Shown here: piece by piece, positions 1 through 7,708 of the stretch | Layout: every line of letters starts with the position of its first letter | Numbering within the stretch: position 1 is the first letter of the stretch | Assembly: GCA_041648505.1 (NCBI GenBank) | Contig: JBAZOY010000078.1 | Span: forward strand, 1 to 9,528 | Length of the DNA: 9,528 bases | Source of the DNA: JBAZOY01 sp041648505 | GTDB taxonomy: Bacteria; Desulfobacterota; Syntrophia; Syntrophales; CG2-30-49-12 | Direction: 5' to 3' | Position numbers and translations under genes: made by a program | Notes under the pieces: model-generated | The model's input: the letters and a program-made list of their open reading frames with translations, nothing else | The model's database searches: none | Told to the model about the DNA's origin: nothing

Positions 1-30
1 GTCGTAGAACTTGAAGTAGAGAAAAAATAG
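1..30 (+). CDS. 3' end of an upstream gene (partial)
   Basis: Frame 1 is open from the first base and ends at the TAG at 28-30, giving a nine-residue charged tail (VVELEVEKK). The next gene's Shine-Dalgarno (GGAGAG, 30-35) overlaps this stop, as between the other genes of this run, which supports a real gene end. Too little is present to name a product; by position it belongs to the same rightward structural operon. Confidence 0.5.
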   Translation, partial: VVELEVEKK

Positions 31-40
31 GAGAGAATTT

Positions 41-286
41 ATGAGTACACTTATCCCGCAATATAACTGGACTGACTTCTTGAAGGTTCAAAAAATCGGA
101 CAACTTCATAGGCTCAAGTCCGGTGAGGTTTACTTTAACGGCGAATACCTTTTTACATTTGTCAATGGCAATATTGACCCCTCTGGGTATCTCCGTATTC
201 AAACAGAACACAAATGCCAGGTTGCCAATGGCATTTACGGCGAGACAATTGAACAAATTTTAAAGCAGGAGGTTGCAACAGTATAA
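41..286 (+). CDS. small hypothetical phage protein
   Basis: This 81-residue protein is not recognised. A GGAGAG site at 30-35 sits 5 bases before the ATG, so the start is well supported. The sequence is soluble in character: no signal peptide or membrane segment, several aromatic residues, and a middle stretch (about residues 27-55) alternating hydrophobic and polar residues, as in a small beta-sheet fold. The C-terminal part (about 64-77) could form a helix. It lies just upstream of the large virion-type genes, with only two bases between its stop and the next ATG, so it is probably made with them. It could be a small structural or assembly protein; nothing seen decides this. Confidence 0.7.
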   Translation: MSTLIPQYNWTDFLKVQKIGQLHRLKSGEVYFNGEYLFTFVNGNIDPSGYLRIQTEHKCQVANGIYGETIEQILKQEVATV

Positions 287-288
287 CA

Positions 289-1425
289 ATGACAAACCCG
301 GATTTCATTCAAGACAGCATACTTGGTAGACTTCGCGCCATATATGACGCTATCGTAGCGTTGCTTACAGGCGTTGTCCTTGCCGCAGGTACGGCAGTAA
401 TAGGTAAAATCCGCATGGTCACAGCACTTGGTGATGAGATTACCGATGACGTATCAAACGCTATAAAGGTAATATCAAAGCCGATGTTTGGGGAGCCGAC
501 TCTCCATGCCGCTAATAACAGTGCTGTAAACTGGATGGAAGGTGTAGTTTCCCCCTACGACCAGAAATCGGCTACCGGCTGGCTTGCCTGTCTACATGGG
601 GATATTCAGACAGGGGATGATTGGGCGAGGGTAAGTGTCCCGGTTGATGAAATGCCTCTTACAAGCCTGACTCCTGCCACTCTTAAATCTCTCTGGTCGT
701 ACTACATGACCACAAATGATTATATGGGCGTTAGTATGGTCTTATGGGTACATGACCCTGCTAATCCTTCAAACAGAGCCGATATTTCACAGGATGCTGG
801 TGATGTAGCCAGTGCGGTTGGCTGGAATAAACATAACCTCGCTGATACCGACCACTTCTTTTACTATGGGGAAATTACAGGTACGCCTGATACGACTCCG
901 ACTGCTGGCACGCATTATACCCTGGCACAATTCAAAGCTGACAGCATCTTTTCAACCTATACCATCTACCGGATAACCCTTGAATTTGGATGGGGCGCGG
1001 CTGGCAATACCTTCGGGGATGCCGTTGTAGCCGATGTCATGTTAAACGGCGTGCAGATTCCGCTTAAACCTGATTCAAGTGGTACAGGCAGAATCACACA
1101 GAGACTTCTTAGTGTAGATACTGGAGCCGCGGCTATTACAATCGCACCAAAAACTCTGTACAGGCTTCTTTCAATGGATGTCCATACTTCTGCCGTACTC
1201 GACACAGGGGAAGCCCTGACGTTGACTAAGGACGCTGGAGCAGGCACTTTCTTTGATACCTTGATACTCACAGATGACCTTTTCATAGGGTCAAGGACTT
1301 CAGAACATTATGCCTTCGGTGATGGTTATGAGTTTTCTGCTGAGGATGAAATAGACCTGGCTCAAGCCAACGGCTCAAACGATGATTTAGGAATAACGAT
1401 AATCTATCAGACGGTATTCTCGTAA
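289..1425 (+). CDS. beta-rich virion-type protein
   Basis: This 378-residue protein is not assignable to a named family with confidence. Residues 1-30 look helical. Residues 30-62 (LAAGTAVIGKI, then TDDVSNAIKVI) resemble the short adapter-like stretch found at the start of many phage and metagenomic surface proteins. Residues about 85-260 are rich in alternating hydrophobic, aromatic and Gly residues (for example MVLWVHDP at 150-157, TIYRITLEFGWG at 225-236, VADVMLNGVQIPL at 247-259), which suggests a lectin-like beta-sandwich. Residues about 265-378 look like a second beta domain ending in TIIYQTVFS. An AGGAGG lies at 267-272 inside the previous gene, rather far from the ATG. Position upstream of LamG and tail genes suggests a capsid-decoration, tail or fibre component. 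No catalytic motif was seen. Confidence 0.75.
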   Translation: MTNPDFIQDSILGRLRAIYDAIVALLTGVVLAAGTAVIGKIRMVTALGDEITDDVSNAIKVISKPMFGEPTLHAANNSAVNWMEGVVSPYDQKSATGWLACLHGDIQTGDDWARVSVPVDEMPLTSLTPATLKSLWSYYMTTNDYMGVSMVLWVHDPANPSNRADISQDAGDVASAVGWNKHNLADTDHFFYYGEITGTPDTTPTAGTHYTLAQFKADSIFSTYTIYRITLEFGWGAAGNTFGDAVVADVMLNGVQIPLKPDSSGTGRITQRLLSVDTGAAAITIAPKTLYRLLSMDVHTSAVLDTGEALTLTKDAGAGTFFDTLILTDDLFIGSRTSEHYAFGDGYEFSAEDEIDLAQANGSNDDLGITIIYQTVFS

Positions 1426-1435
1426 GGAGGGTTGA

Positions 1436-2698
1436 ATGGCTATAAGACCTTTGACTGGTAAGACCCTCTATTCCGGCAATGGCGCGGTAGTTCCGGGTAG
1501 TAACGGCGCAATAGGCAGGGCTTCTACGGGATTCAGGAGTAGTTGGAATGGCAACCTATTCGCTCCACCACCTGAATCTGGCTGTGTCATGTATTTGCCC
1601 GGACACCCAGGAACAGGAACAACCATCACTGATTTCAGTACCACGCTACTTGATGTGGGGAGTGCGGTGAGTGATAGAGGCGGCAACGCAGGCGCAACGT
1701 ACACTTATATAGATTTAGCGAATCCTGCTGACTACACTGGATACATTAACCATATTCAAATATGGGCAAACCAAAACATGACAGGGCTCAAAGTTGGGAC
1801 ATTCTACCTCGATTCGGGGACAACTTATATTTGTCGTGATTCGGTGACTATCGGCTCGGTAACTGCCGGCTCTGCCGTAACATTCGGTGATTTGAGAATC
1901 AGAGTGGTTGCGGGTGATTTAATTGGGTGTTACTTCGCCACTGGCGGTATAGAATGGGACGAATTGGGTGGAAGCGGTATAAAGGCTGTTAGTGGAGATA
2001 AGACAGCAAAGGGGACTTCTACGGATTTCGGTGCGACTGCGGCGGGAGATGCCATTAGTATCTATGCTACGGGAGTAGGTTCTTACGGCAATAATGGCGC
2101 AATCACAGGTGCTACTTATGTAAGACTGCCATCAGGACTATGGGTAAACAGTTTTGATGGGACGGATGATGTTATTGCTGTTGCTGATAATGTGACAGTC
2201 AGAGTCCCCTTCGACGGTGGAGGAACAATATTAGTTTGGATTAACCCCACGGGTGCTGGTGAAAGTAATTTAGGTGTAATACTCGGCACATTATCAGGGG
2301 GTACAGGTTGGCTTATGAGAGGCGGTGCGATAGCAGGCGGTAAAATACCGATAGTCTTTGGACAAAAGTTTGATGGCGACCCATACGAAGAAGGGACTGA
2401 TTCCGCTATTGCGCCAATAGGTAGCTGGAGTTTTATTAGTGCAACTTACAACAGTGGTGCTACTGCGAATCGTGTAATTATATCACTAAACGGTGCGGTA
2501 CAAGCATCAACAAGGTCTGCAACCCCAACTGGGACTAGAGACAATACCGCTCTTACACTAGCCATTGGGAACACATCCGACACATCCCTTACCTTTGATG
2601 GGAAGATTGGATTAACCAGAATATTAAAGGGTAAGTCATTAACAAGTGCAGAACAATCTGTAATATATCAAAGTGAAAGACATCTTTATGGAGTGTGA
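1436..2698 (+). CDS. LamG/concanavalin-A-like virion protein with an inserted domain
   Basis: This 420-residue protein carries a laminin-G-like (LamG_3 type) beta-sandwich. Seen: YLPGHPGTGTTITDFS (53-68) matches the usual first strand of such modules, then GNNGAITGATYV (218-229), then SFDGTDDVIAVADNVTV (239-255), the hallmark strand. Later strands follow: TILVWINP (264-271), WSFISATYN (331-339), RVIISLNGAVQAST (346-359) and FDGKIGLTRILKGKSLT (387-403). The first and second strands are normally adjacent; here about 150 residues (roughly 69-217) lie between them and look like a separate beta domain. LamG folds usually bind glycans or proteins, so a host-surface or virion-decoration role is likely (inference). 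AAGGAGG (1424-1430) overlaps the previous stop and sits 5 bases before the ATG. No signal peptide. Confidence 0.85.
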   Translation: MAIRPLTGKTLYSGNGAVVPGSNGAIGRASTGFRSSWNGNLFAPPPESGCVMYLPGHPGTGTTITDFSTTLLDVGSAVSDRGGNAGATYTYIDLANPADYTGYINHIQIWANQNMTGLKVGTFYLDSGTTYICRDSVTIGSVTAGSAVTFGDLRIRVVAGDLIGCYFATGGIEWDELGGSGIKAVSGDKTAKGTSTDFGATAAGDAISIYATGVGSYGNNGAITGATYVRLPSGLWVNSFDGTDDVIAVADNVTVRVPFDGGGTILVWINPTGAGESNLGVILGTLSGGTGWLMRGGAIAGGKIPIVFGQKFDGDPYEEGTDSAIAPIGSWSFISATYNSGATANRVIISLNGAVQASTRSATPTGTRDNTALTLAIGNTSDTSLTFDGKIGLTRILKGKSLTSAEQSVIYQSERHLYGV

Positions 2699-2701
2699 AA
2701 T

Positions 2702-2935
2702 ATGAGTCTATTACGTATTCAACTTGACCTGGCTATCCCTTCATCCGTAGCCGATACACCTATTGTTAAAGCCAAACTGGTAGAGCTTTACGGACTAATC
2801 AAGCAGGCTAAAAACCTCTCCGTCAAAATCAATGCAGGGAAAGCTAATGAGGAAATGACGGTAATGGCAAAGTACCACATCTGCCACCATGATGAGTTAG
2901 GTAATCCTCCTTGTGAACCTACTGTAGAAATCTAA
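2702..2935 (+). CDS. small hypothetical phage protein
   Basis: This 77-residue protein is not recognised. The ATG lies 3 bases after the LamG gene's stop, with GGAG at 2690-2693 in front of it. Residues 16-50 look helical (PIVKAKLVELYGLIKQAKNL). The C-terminal third holds a Cys/His group, H59-x-C61-H62-H63, followed by Cys70 in GNPPC, that could bind a metal, though four scattered ligands are not proof. There is no membrane segment. It sits between two virion-type genes in the same operon, so a minor structural or chaperone role is possible; the function is unknown. Confidence 0.7.
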   Translation: MSLLRIQLDLAIPSSVADTPIVKAKLVELYGLIKQAKNLSVKINAGKANEEMTVMAKYHICHHDELGNPPCEPTVEI

Positions 2936-2947
2936 AGGGGTGTAATA

Positions 2948-4234
2948 ATGGCTTCGGCGATTCAGTCAAGAACACGTTTACAAATTCGACACTCCATCGG
3001 GCGTAATTCTGGCTTAGTCACTATCGGTACGGCTAAATCTACCGTTGACACTTCCAGTCTTATCGATACCGTTGGGCTGGCTCAGTTCTCAGGCGATGAC
3101 GAAATCAACGGCAGACAGGTTATGATTCATACGCCTGTTGGCTCAATCGTAGCAGGCGAGAAGTCCATAATTTCCGATTTCGCGGCTTCTACCTCAGACG
3201 CTACGGTTGCCCCTGTCTTTTCAGCGGCTATCACTAATGGCGATGGTTACGAGATTTGGAAGACTCCATGGATGATTGAGGACATAAACGACATCATCGA
3301 CCAGGTAATAGCGGACATTACAGGACAAGCGTTACAGGTCAAGCAATCTCAGGACACCTTCACGACAACAAACCAGTATGAATATAACTGCCTATCAGGC
3401 TTCGTAGGGCTCAACAAGGTAGAATACCAATCGACTATCGGAACCGAGATTGAAATAGATGACTGCGATACGGCAATGACCGCCGGAGCTAATGTCACGG
3501 CAACCGCCGATAGCGCATTTAAGAAAGAAGGAACGGCATCAGCTAAACTGGTGGTTGCCGCCGGAGCAGGTGTTCAACTGTTGGCATACGGCACAATATC
3601 TTCCATTGACATTTCACAATGCAACCAGGTTGAAATGTGGTTTTATTCATCGGTTACATTAACAGCAGGACAATTAAAATTATACCTCGATGATACCGCC
3701 GCCTGCGTTTCTGCCTTAGAGACAATCAATATACCCGCGACCACTGCGGCAACTTGGACACGGCACGTCTTAACCCTGGCTAACCCTCATCTAGATACGG
3801 CAATTATAAGCTGGGGAATTTATCAGACTTCAGATGTCGGTGCGTGTACTCTCTATGTGGATTTTGTCAATGCGGTAGATTCGTTAAGCCGCGCATGGAC
3901 ACCACTTAACCCTCAACAATGGGCTATTACGAAAGGCACGACACCTTACCTTAGACTGACTTCTTCAGGGTTGTCTGTCGTTGGTACAGACAGGCTCTTA
4001 ATGCTCACTGGTTGTAAGATTGCCTCTTTGATGTCTGCGGATACCTCGACCTGTGAAATTGACCCTTCGTATGTGATAGCGGCGGCTACGTGGTTTGCGA
4101 TGATAGGACACGCTAAGTCACCATCCATTGACCTTAATAACAGACAGGCACTATCTGACAGGTGGAAAGTCGAAATGGAGCGTAAGAAACCCTCAGTTAC
4201 CTTTGACCTGCCATCAGACATGAGGTGGGTGTAA
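2948..4234 (+). CDS. virion structural protein with nested jelly-roll domain
   Basis: This 428-residue protein appears to be a phage structural protein, possibly of the neck/adaptor kind. Residues 1-110 and 315-428 seem to be one conserved shell: an N-terminal strand-rich part, WMIEDINDIIDQVIADITGQ (108-127) as a helix, a strand at LSGFVGLNKVEYQS (149-162), then WTPLNPQQWAI (317-327), and a helical C-terminus ending PSDMRWV. Between these, about residues 165-312 form a separate module: DDCDTAMTAGANVT, EGTASAKLVV, VEMWFYSS, GQLKLYLDD, TWTRHVLTLANP and CTLYVDFV are the strand pattern of carbohydrate-binding-type jelly-rolls. An AAGGGG site (2935-2940) lies 7 bases before the ATG. The shell assignment is inference from sequence feel; the nested module is clearer. 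No enzyme motif was seen. Confidence 0.8.
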   Translation: MASAIQSRTRLQIRHSIGRNSGLVTIGTAKSTVDTSSLIDTVGLAQFSGDDEINGRQVMIHTPVGSIVAGEKSIISDFAASTSDATVAPVFSAAITNGDGYEIWKTPWMIEDINDIIDQVIADITGQALQVKQSQDTFTTTNQYEYNCLSGFVGLNKVEYQSTIGTEIEIDDCDTAMTAGANVTATADSAFKKEGTASAKLVVAAGAGVQLLAYGTISSIDISQCNQVEMWFYSSVTLTAGQLKLYLDDTAACVSALETINIPATTAATWTRHVLTLANPHLDTAIISWGIYQTSDVGACTLYVDFVNAVDSLSRAWTPLNPQQWAITKGTTPYLRLTSSGLSVVGTDRLLMLTGCKIASLMSADTSTCEIDPSYVIAAATWFAMIGHAKSPSIDLNNRQALSDRWKVEMERKKPSVTFDLPSDMRWV

Positions 4235-4235
4235 A

Positions 4236-6524
4236 ATGGCGGCTAATGTTATCAATGAAGGCGAGGTATTACTTAACAGCGTCAAGTATCCGATTGAAGG
4301 CGTGGTGCGTCCTCAGCTTTTGTCTCGTTTCCCTGCCAAGATTATTACTGGCGATTCTTCCTATGATAACCAAAACGAACTATCAAACTGGATTATCAGA
4401 AACCAGAGCGGGGGACTCGGCATTGAGGAAATGGACGAATCGGTACACGCTGACAGAAACCTTTTTACCAACTGTATCGTGGACTATCCCGGGCATATCA
4501 GACTCCCAAGACTTGCAACAGGGGTAACGCTCCCGACAATGCCTGCTATTGCAGACGGCGGAATGGAGATATGGACTAACCCTACTACTCTCACCAACTG
4601 GACGGCAGTAGTCAAAGACCCTGACAAAGAGAGTGGTGCTGGCAATGTTTATGCTGGTACTTACTCCGCCAAAATAGACACTTCAGGTGGCGGCGGTGCC
4701 GCTTATATTTATCAGGCAGTCACTACTATTGCTACAATCGCCGGAAAACGATTTACTTTTAAGGCTTATGTCAAAACTGCATCTGCGACAATGGCAAGGG
4801 TAGCGATTACAACAGACGGAACGGCTGGCACTACTACATATAGTGATTATCATACTGGCGGTGGTACATTTGAACAGTTATCCGTTTCTGCCGTTGTCCC
4901 TTCAGACGCTACATACGTTCGGGTGGCTTGTCATTGCGCGAATACAGGCATTGCTTACTTTGATGCCGCCACAGTTCCCTCTTTAACAGGCGGTACATTT
5001 GGTCTTTGTAACTTCAATTCTAATCTGTATCTGTGGGCAAATACTGTTATCCTGAAACTTAATACCAGTACAGGTAATGCTTTTACCTACGTTGGTGATG
5101 TCGGAACGGCTATCACCGATATGGTTTCATCGATTAACTCAAGAATGTATGTAGCCGTTGGCGACACTACTAAATACTGGTATATGTCAACAGTAGAGGT
5201 TTTTACTCAAGCGCCAGGTGCTACCTCACTCGCCAACTGGTTCTTACAATGGGATGGCAAATTACAGGAATTCAGAACTGACGGCACATCATTCTATTCT
5301 ACCGACCCGGATGCCGGCGGCGGTGGTGCGACATGGACAGCTTACGGCACTGTGACCGATATTCCAGCCGCTAAACTACGCAAGTCTGTTATTTATCAGG
5401 ACACAGACGGCAACGATATAATCTATTGGCCAAACTCTATTATCCTGAAGGCGCACGATGCCACCAATACTAAATATGTAGACACCAAAGTTAAACTCTC
5501 CGACCATCCGAATGGAGCTAAGGGATGTCTATTCTGGCAGGATGCGCTTTATATATCTCAAGGTTTACAGGTCAAGAAGTATGTCATAGGTAGTACAGCT
5601 TCTCTTACTGATGTTGGCTTAGACCGTGACGATGGGTTGATGGCAGAGTACAACGGCGAAATAGTCAAACTCGTAGAAGGCGAGACAGAGATGTACGCAC
5701 TTGTCGATGCGGCAGAAACTACATCGGGAAATTGCCAAAGCACCATTATCGGTTATGATGGGAAAGGATGGCGGGTAATATGGAGTGACCCTGACCTCAG
5801 ACAACATCTGTACGATGCTATTATCAGTACAGCGTACGGTTACAGGTTATGGTTTATATATTCCAGCACTCCTAATGTAGCTTATATAGACCTCCAGCGC
5901 GGGTTAAAGAATCCCTCTCAATTATCATCCGTACTAAAATATGCAACGTCTGGTATATGGATTAGTCCATGGTTCGATGCGGGGACTCCAGTTTATACCA
6001 AATGCCTGAAGCAGGTTACTACCTTCTGTAAGAACATTACGGCTACTGAAACAGTGGTTGTGAAGTACCGCACGAATCACACCAATATTGATAGAGATAC
6101 CGGCTGGACAACCCTGGCAACTTTAGACACTACCGGCGAGAACAATAAGGTAGAAACGCAATTAGCATCTGGTGCGGGTGTAACTTTCTCTGCAATCCAA
6201 TTCAGACTTGACCTTGTTAGAGGCAGTACGACAACTGCTACACCAGATGTGCAAGCCTTAGTTTCTTCTTATCTCAAGAATACAGACCCGACATATGGCT
6301 GGACATTTACCGTGACCTGCGGGGAAAACTACCACATCAAGTCACCAAAGGCGCTGTACGAGGCACTGGCAACGGCAATCGCCAGCGAGACACTTATCAC
6401 CTTCCTGTTCCGCGATAACGCATCTACTCAGACTCACTACGTTAAGATAACAGGGTTTAACGGAATTCAGGAAACAGGACACGGCTATTACGGCAAATAC
6501 GCTGTCAGTGTGGTTGAACCGTGA
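4236..6524 (+). CDS. large tail protein: CBM-like domain plus propeller-like repeats
   Basis: At 762 residues this is the largest gene in the window. Residues 1-100 look like a conserved tail-protein N-terminus. Residues about 107-248 match the pattern of a CBM_4_9-type jelly-roll: GGMEIWTNPTTLTNWT, AGTYSAKID, KRFTFKAYVKT, GTFEQLSVSAVVPS and IAYFDAATV. Residues about 254-560 contain repeated short strand groups (NSNLYLWANTVILKLNTS, SRMYVAVGDTTKYWYMST, DALYISQGLQVKKYV), which suggests a beta-propeller. Residues 570-680 look like a further beta-sandwich, and 685-762 form a small alpha/beta end. GAGGTGG (4222-4228) lies 7 bases before the ATG, one base after the previous stop. The likely role is a tail or baseplate-associated protein that may touch host glycans (inference). 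No peptidase or hydrolase motif was recognised. Confidence 0.8.
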   Translation: MAANVINEGEVLLNSVKYPIEGVVRPQLLSRFPAKIITGDSSYDNQNELSNWIIRNQSGGLGIEEMDESVHADRNLFTNCIVDYPGHIRLPRLATGVTLPTMPAIADGGMEIWTNPTTLTNWTAVVKDPDKESGAGNVYAGTYSAKIDTSGGGGAAYIYQAVTTIATIAGKRFTFKAYVKTASATMARVAITTDGTAGTTTYSDYHTGGGTFEQLSVSAVVPSDATYVRVACHCANTGIAYFDAATVPSLTGGTFGLCNFNSNLYLWANTVILKLNTSTGNAFTYVGDVGTAITDMVSSINSRMYVAVGDTTKYWYMSTVEVFTQAPGATSLANWFLQWDGKLQEFRTDGTSFYSTDPDAGGGGATWTAYGTVTDIPAAKLRKSVIYQDTDGNDIIYWPNSIILKAHDATNTKYVDTKVKLSDHPNGAKGCLFWQDALYISQGLQVKKYVIGSTASLTDVGLDRDDGLMAEYNGEIVKLVEGETEMYALVDAAETTSGNCQSTIIGYDGKGWRVIWSDPDLRQHLYDAIISTAYGYRLWFIYSSTPNVAYIDLQRGLKNPSQLSSVLKYATSGIWISPWFDAGTPVYTKCLKQVTTFCKNITATETVVVKYRTNHTNIDRDTGWTTLATLDTTGENNKVETQLASGAGVTFSAIQFRLDLVRGSTTTATPDVQALVSSYLKNTDPTYGWTFTVTCGENYHIKSPKALYEALATAIASETLITFLFRDNASTQTHYVKITGFNGIQETGHGYYGKYAVSVVEP

Positions 6525-6880
6525 CGACTGGGCTATTCCTCGGAACACTCCCGGAACAAAAAATATTCAATGCTCTGATTACTCTTGGCTATGAAGGCAA
6601 ATTTGAGTTTCAGTCAGGGCAATTCGGGGGGAGAACACAGCGAGGCGGACTAGTCTTTGATTTTTACATACCTGAGTTAAGAATCTCGATAAATTGTCAA
6701 GGAATCTACTGGCATTACACGAGAGAGGGCGGCGGAGCCCGGGACAAGATTCAACGGTTGCAGGCAGAATCAAACGGTATCCGACTGATTTATATAGATG
6801 AAGACGATGCCAATAGAAACGCCGTCTGGTATGTAAAAGAGGCTTTAAGGGGAATTGACCACAGTAGGATGACTACATAA
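6521..6880 (+). CDS. PD-(D/E)XK/Vsr-DUF559-like protein, probably catalytically degenerate
   Basis: This 119-residue protein resembles the small restriction-endonuclease-like fold of Vsr and DUF559 proteins. Seen: TLPEQKIFNALITLGY (9-24) with the typical early Glu12, then GGLVFDFYIP (42-51) with Asp47, a strand RISINCQGIYWHY (54-66), Asp75 and a late strand IRLIYIDEDD (87-96). In active relatives the middle strand normally reads like I-E-V-D-G followed by WH; here the acidic residues are Asn58 and Gln60 (INCQG), so nuclease activity is doubtful. The start is GTG, overlapping the previous stop in GTGA, which implies translational coupling; the alternative is a later start, but Glu12 and the fold need this one. 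Its place in a late operon suggests a phage-specific DNA-binding or packaging-related role (inference). Confidence 0.7.
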   Translation: MTTGLFLGTLPEQKIFNALITLGYEGKFEFQSGQFGGRTQRGGLVFDFYIPELRISINCQGIYWHYTREGGGARDKIQRLQAESNGIRLIYIDEDDANRNAVWYVKEALRGIDHSRMTT

Positions 6881-7074
6881 TGAAAGAGTTTATAATTTCC
6901 CTATTTTTCCCTGTGTTCGTGGTTGTGCTCGCGTTTGACCTGCTTTATCTGTACTTTGATAACAGGTGGTATGACCCAACAAAGTGGCTGGAAGTAACGG
7001 AGATTTGTTTACTGGTTATCTTTGTCATCATTGGGACTATACGAATCTTACAATTATTTAAGCGAGGCTATTAA
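6880..7074 (+). CDS. small two-helix membrane protein, candidate holin
   Basis: This 64-residue protein has two hydrophobic segments, about residues 4-27 (FIISLFFPVFVVVLAFDLLY onward) and 40-59 (around EICLLVIFVIIGTIRILQLF), joined by a polar loop with DNRWYDPTKW and ended by a basic tail KRGY. Size and topology suit a class II-type holin, and the position among small genes at the end of the late operon fits a lysis role, but small inner-membrane proteins of other kinds look the same. The ATG overlaps the previous TAA by one base (TAATG), and its own TAA overlaps the next ATG in the same way, so the three genes are coupled. Confidence 0.7.
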   Translation: MKEFIISLFFPVFVVVLAFDLLYLYFDNRWYDPTKWLEVTEICLLVIFVIIGTIRILQLFKRGY

Positions 7075-7454
7075 TGAGTAGTTTTACAGACCCGTTATGT
7101 GTTGAGATTCTGGCGGACGGTGTTTGCGGTCGTCTTCTGAAGGGGTTTGAGTACCATGTCGGCGCGGAATGTTCCCCGGATGTTATCAAAGTCCCCGCAG
7201 GCTTTGTGACTGACTTTGCATCAACCCCATTCTTTAGTTGGATACTGTTCCCGAAAACGGGACTATGGACAAAGAGCGCGGTACTACATGACTACATTTA
7301 CCAGTCGAAACTACGAAGCCGTCACATGGCAGACCTGATATTCAAGGAAGCGATGGAAGTGTTAGGTGTCCCGCGATGGAAGCGTGACATTATGTATTTA
7401 GCCGTAAGAACATTTGGATTTATCGGATACTCAAAGAATAATCTACCCAAATAA
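7074..7454 (+). CDS. DUF1353 family phage protein
   Basis: The 126-residue protein has the family's hallmark order: KVPAGFVTDFASTPFF (39-54), TGLWTKSAVLHDYIYQ (62-77), SRHMADLIFKEAMEVLGVP (82-100) and a final IMYLAVRTFGF (106-116). The conserved Asp47, His72-Asp73 and Asp87 may form a metal or catalytic site, but the family's activity is not established. Its length is normal for the family, which is common in tailed phages and prophages, often near tail and lysis genes. The start overlaps the previous stop by one base, and no separate Shine-Dalgarno is obvious, consistent with coupling. Family membership is close to certain; function is unknown. Confidence 0.92.
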   Translation: MSSFTDPLCVEILADGVCGRLLKGFEYHVGAECSPDVIKVPAGFVTDFASTPFFSWILFPKTGLWTKSAVLHDYIYQSKLRSRHMADLIFKEAMEVLGVPRWKRDIMYLAVRTFGFIGYSKNNLPK

Positions 7455-7480
7455 AATCTTGACTTGAGGAGATTACGCCA

Positions 7481-7708
7481 ATGTCTACCGAAATGCTGAA
7501 TGACCTTGAACTAGAAGACCAGATTAAGGATTTCTCACCGGCGGAACAGTTTTTAGCGCGACAAATATATGATGTCAAAAAGAATTGTCCCGCGTGTCAT
7601 AACACAAAGAGGCAACAAATCGGCATTGGCGGTTTAAGTGGTATCATTGGCGGAGCTGTTGTCTTTGCCATTGAATACTTAACGACAAGAAGTAAATCAG
7701 GTGGATAA
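7481..7708 (+). CDS. small single-helix membrane protein with CPACH motif
   Basis: The 75-residue protein has an acidic helical N-terminus (about residues 5-18), a Cys/His group at C36-P-A-C39-H40, a basic stretch NTKRQQ (41-46), and one Gly-rich membrane helix at about 47-67 (IGIGGLSGIIGGAVVFAIEY). The basic residues before the helix and the short tail after it suggest an N-inside orientation. GAGGAG (7466-7471) lies 9 bases before the ATG, making this the best-isolated start in the small-gene run. A holin or other lysis-accessory role is possible because of size, topology and place; metal binding by CPACH is also possible. The product is not recognised. Confidence 0.72.
   Translation: MSTEMLNDLELEDQIKDFSPAEQFLARQIYDVKKNCPACHNTKRQQIGIGGLSGIIGGAVVFAIEYLTTRSKSGG

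Noticed and set aside
346..402. Hydrophobic stretch near the N-terminus of the 289-1425 protein (residues 20-38) as a membrane helix or signal peptide
   Set aside because: It contains Gly-Thr and Ala-Gly breaks and continues into a motif common at the start of soluble phage surface proteins; no positively charged n-region or cleavage site was seen.
966..1286. Leftward 106-residue frame inside the beta-rich virion gene
   Set aside because: It is antisense to a well-supported gene, with a Ser/Val/Pro-rich sequence typical of a reverse-strand shadow. The same holds for the leftward frames at 1468-1704, 3946-4221, 5558-5807, 6342-6548 and 6579-6773.
4225..4527. Rightward 100-residue frame overlapping the start of the large tail gene
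   Set aside because: It lies in another frame of the 762-residue gene, which has a good ribosome-binding site and clear domains. This frame has no recognisable domain and looks like a shadow.
7459..7490. TTGACT as a -35 box of a promoter before the 7481 gene
   Set aside because: No -10-like hexamer lies at the right distance; the region reads as a ribosome-binding site and the start of the gene.
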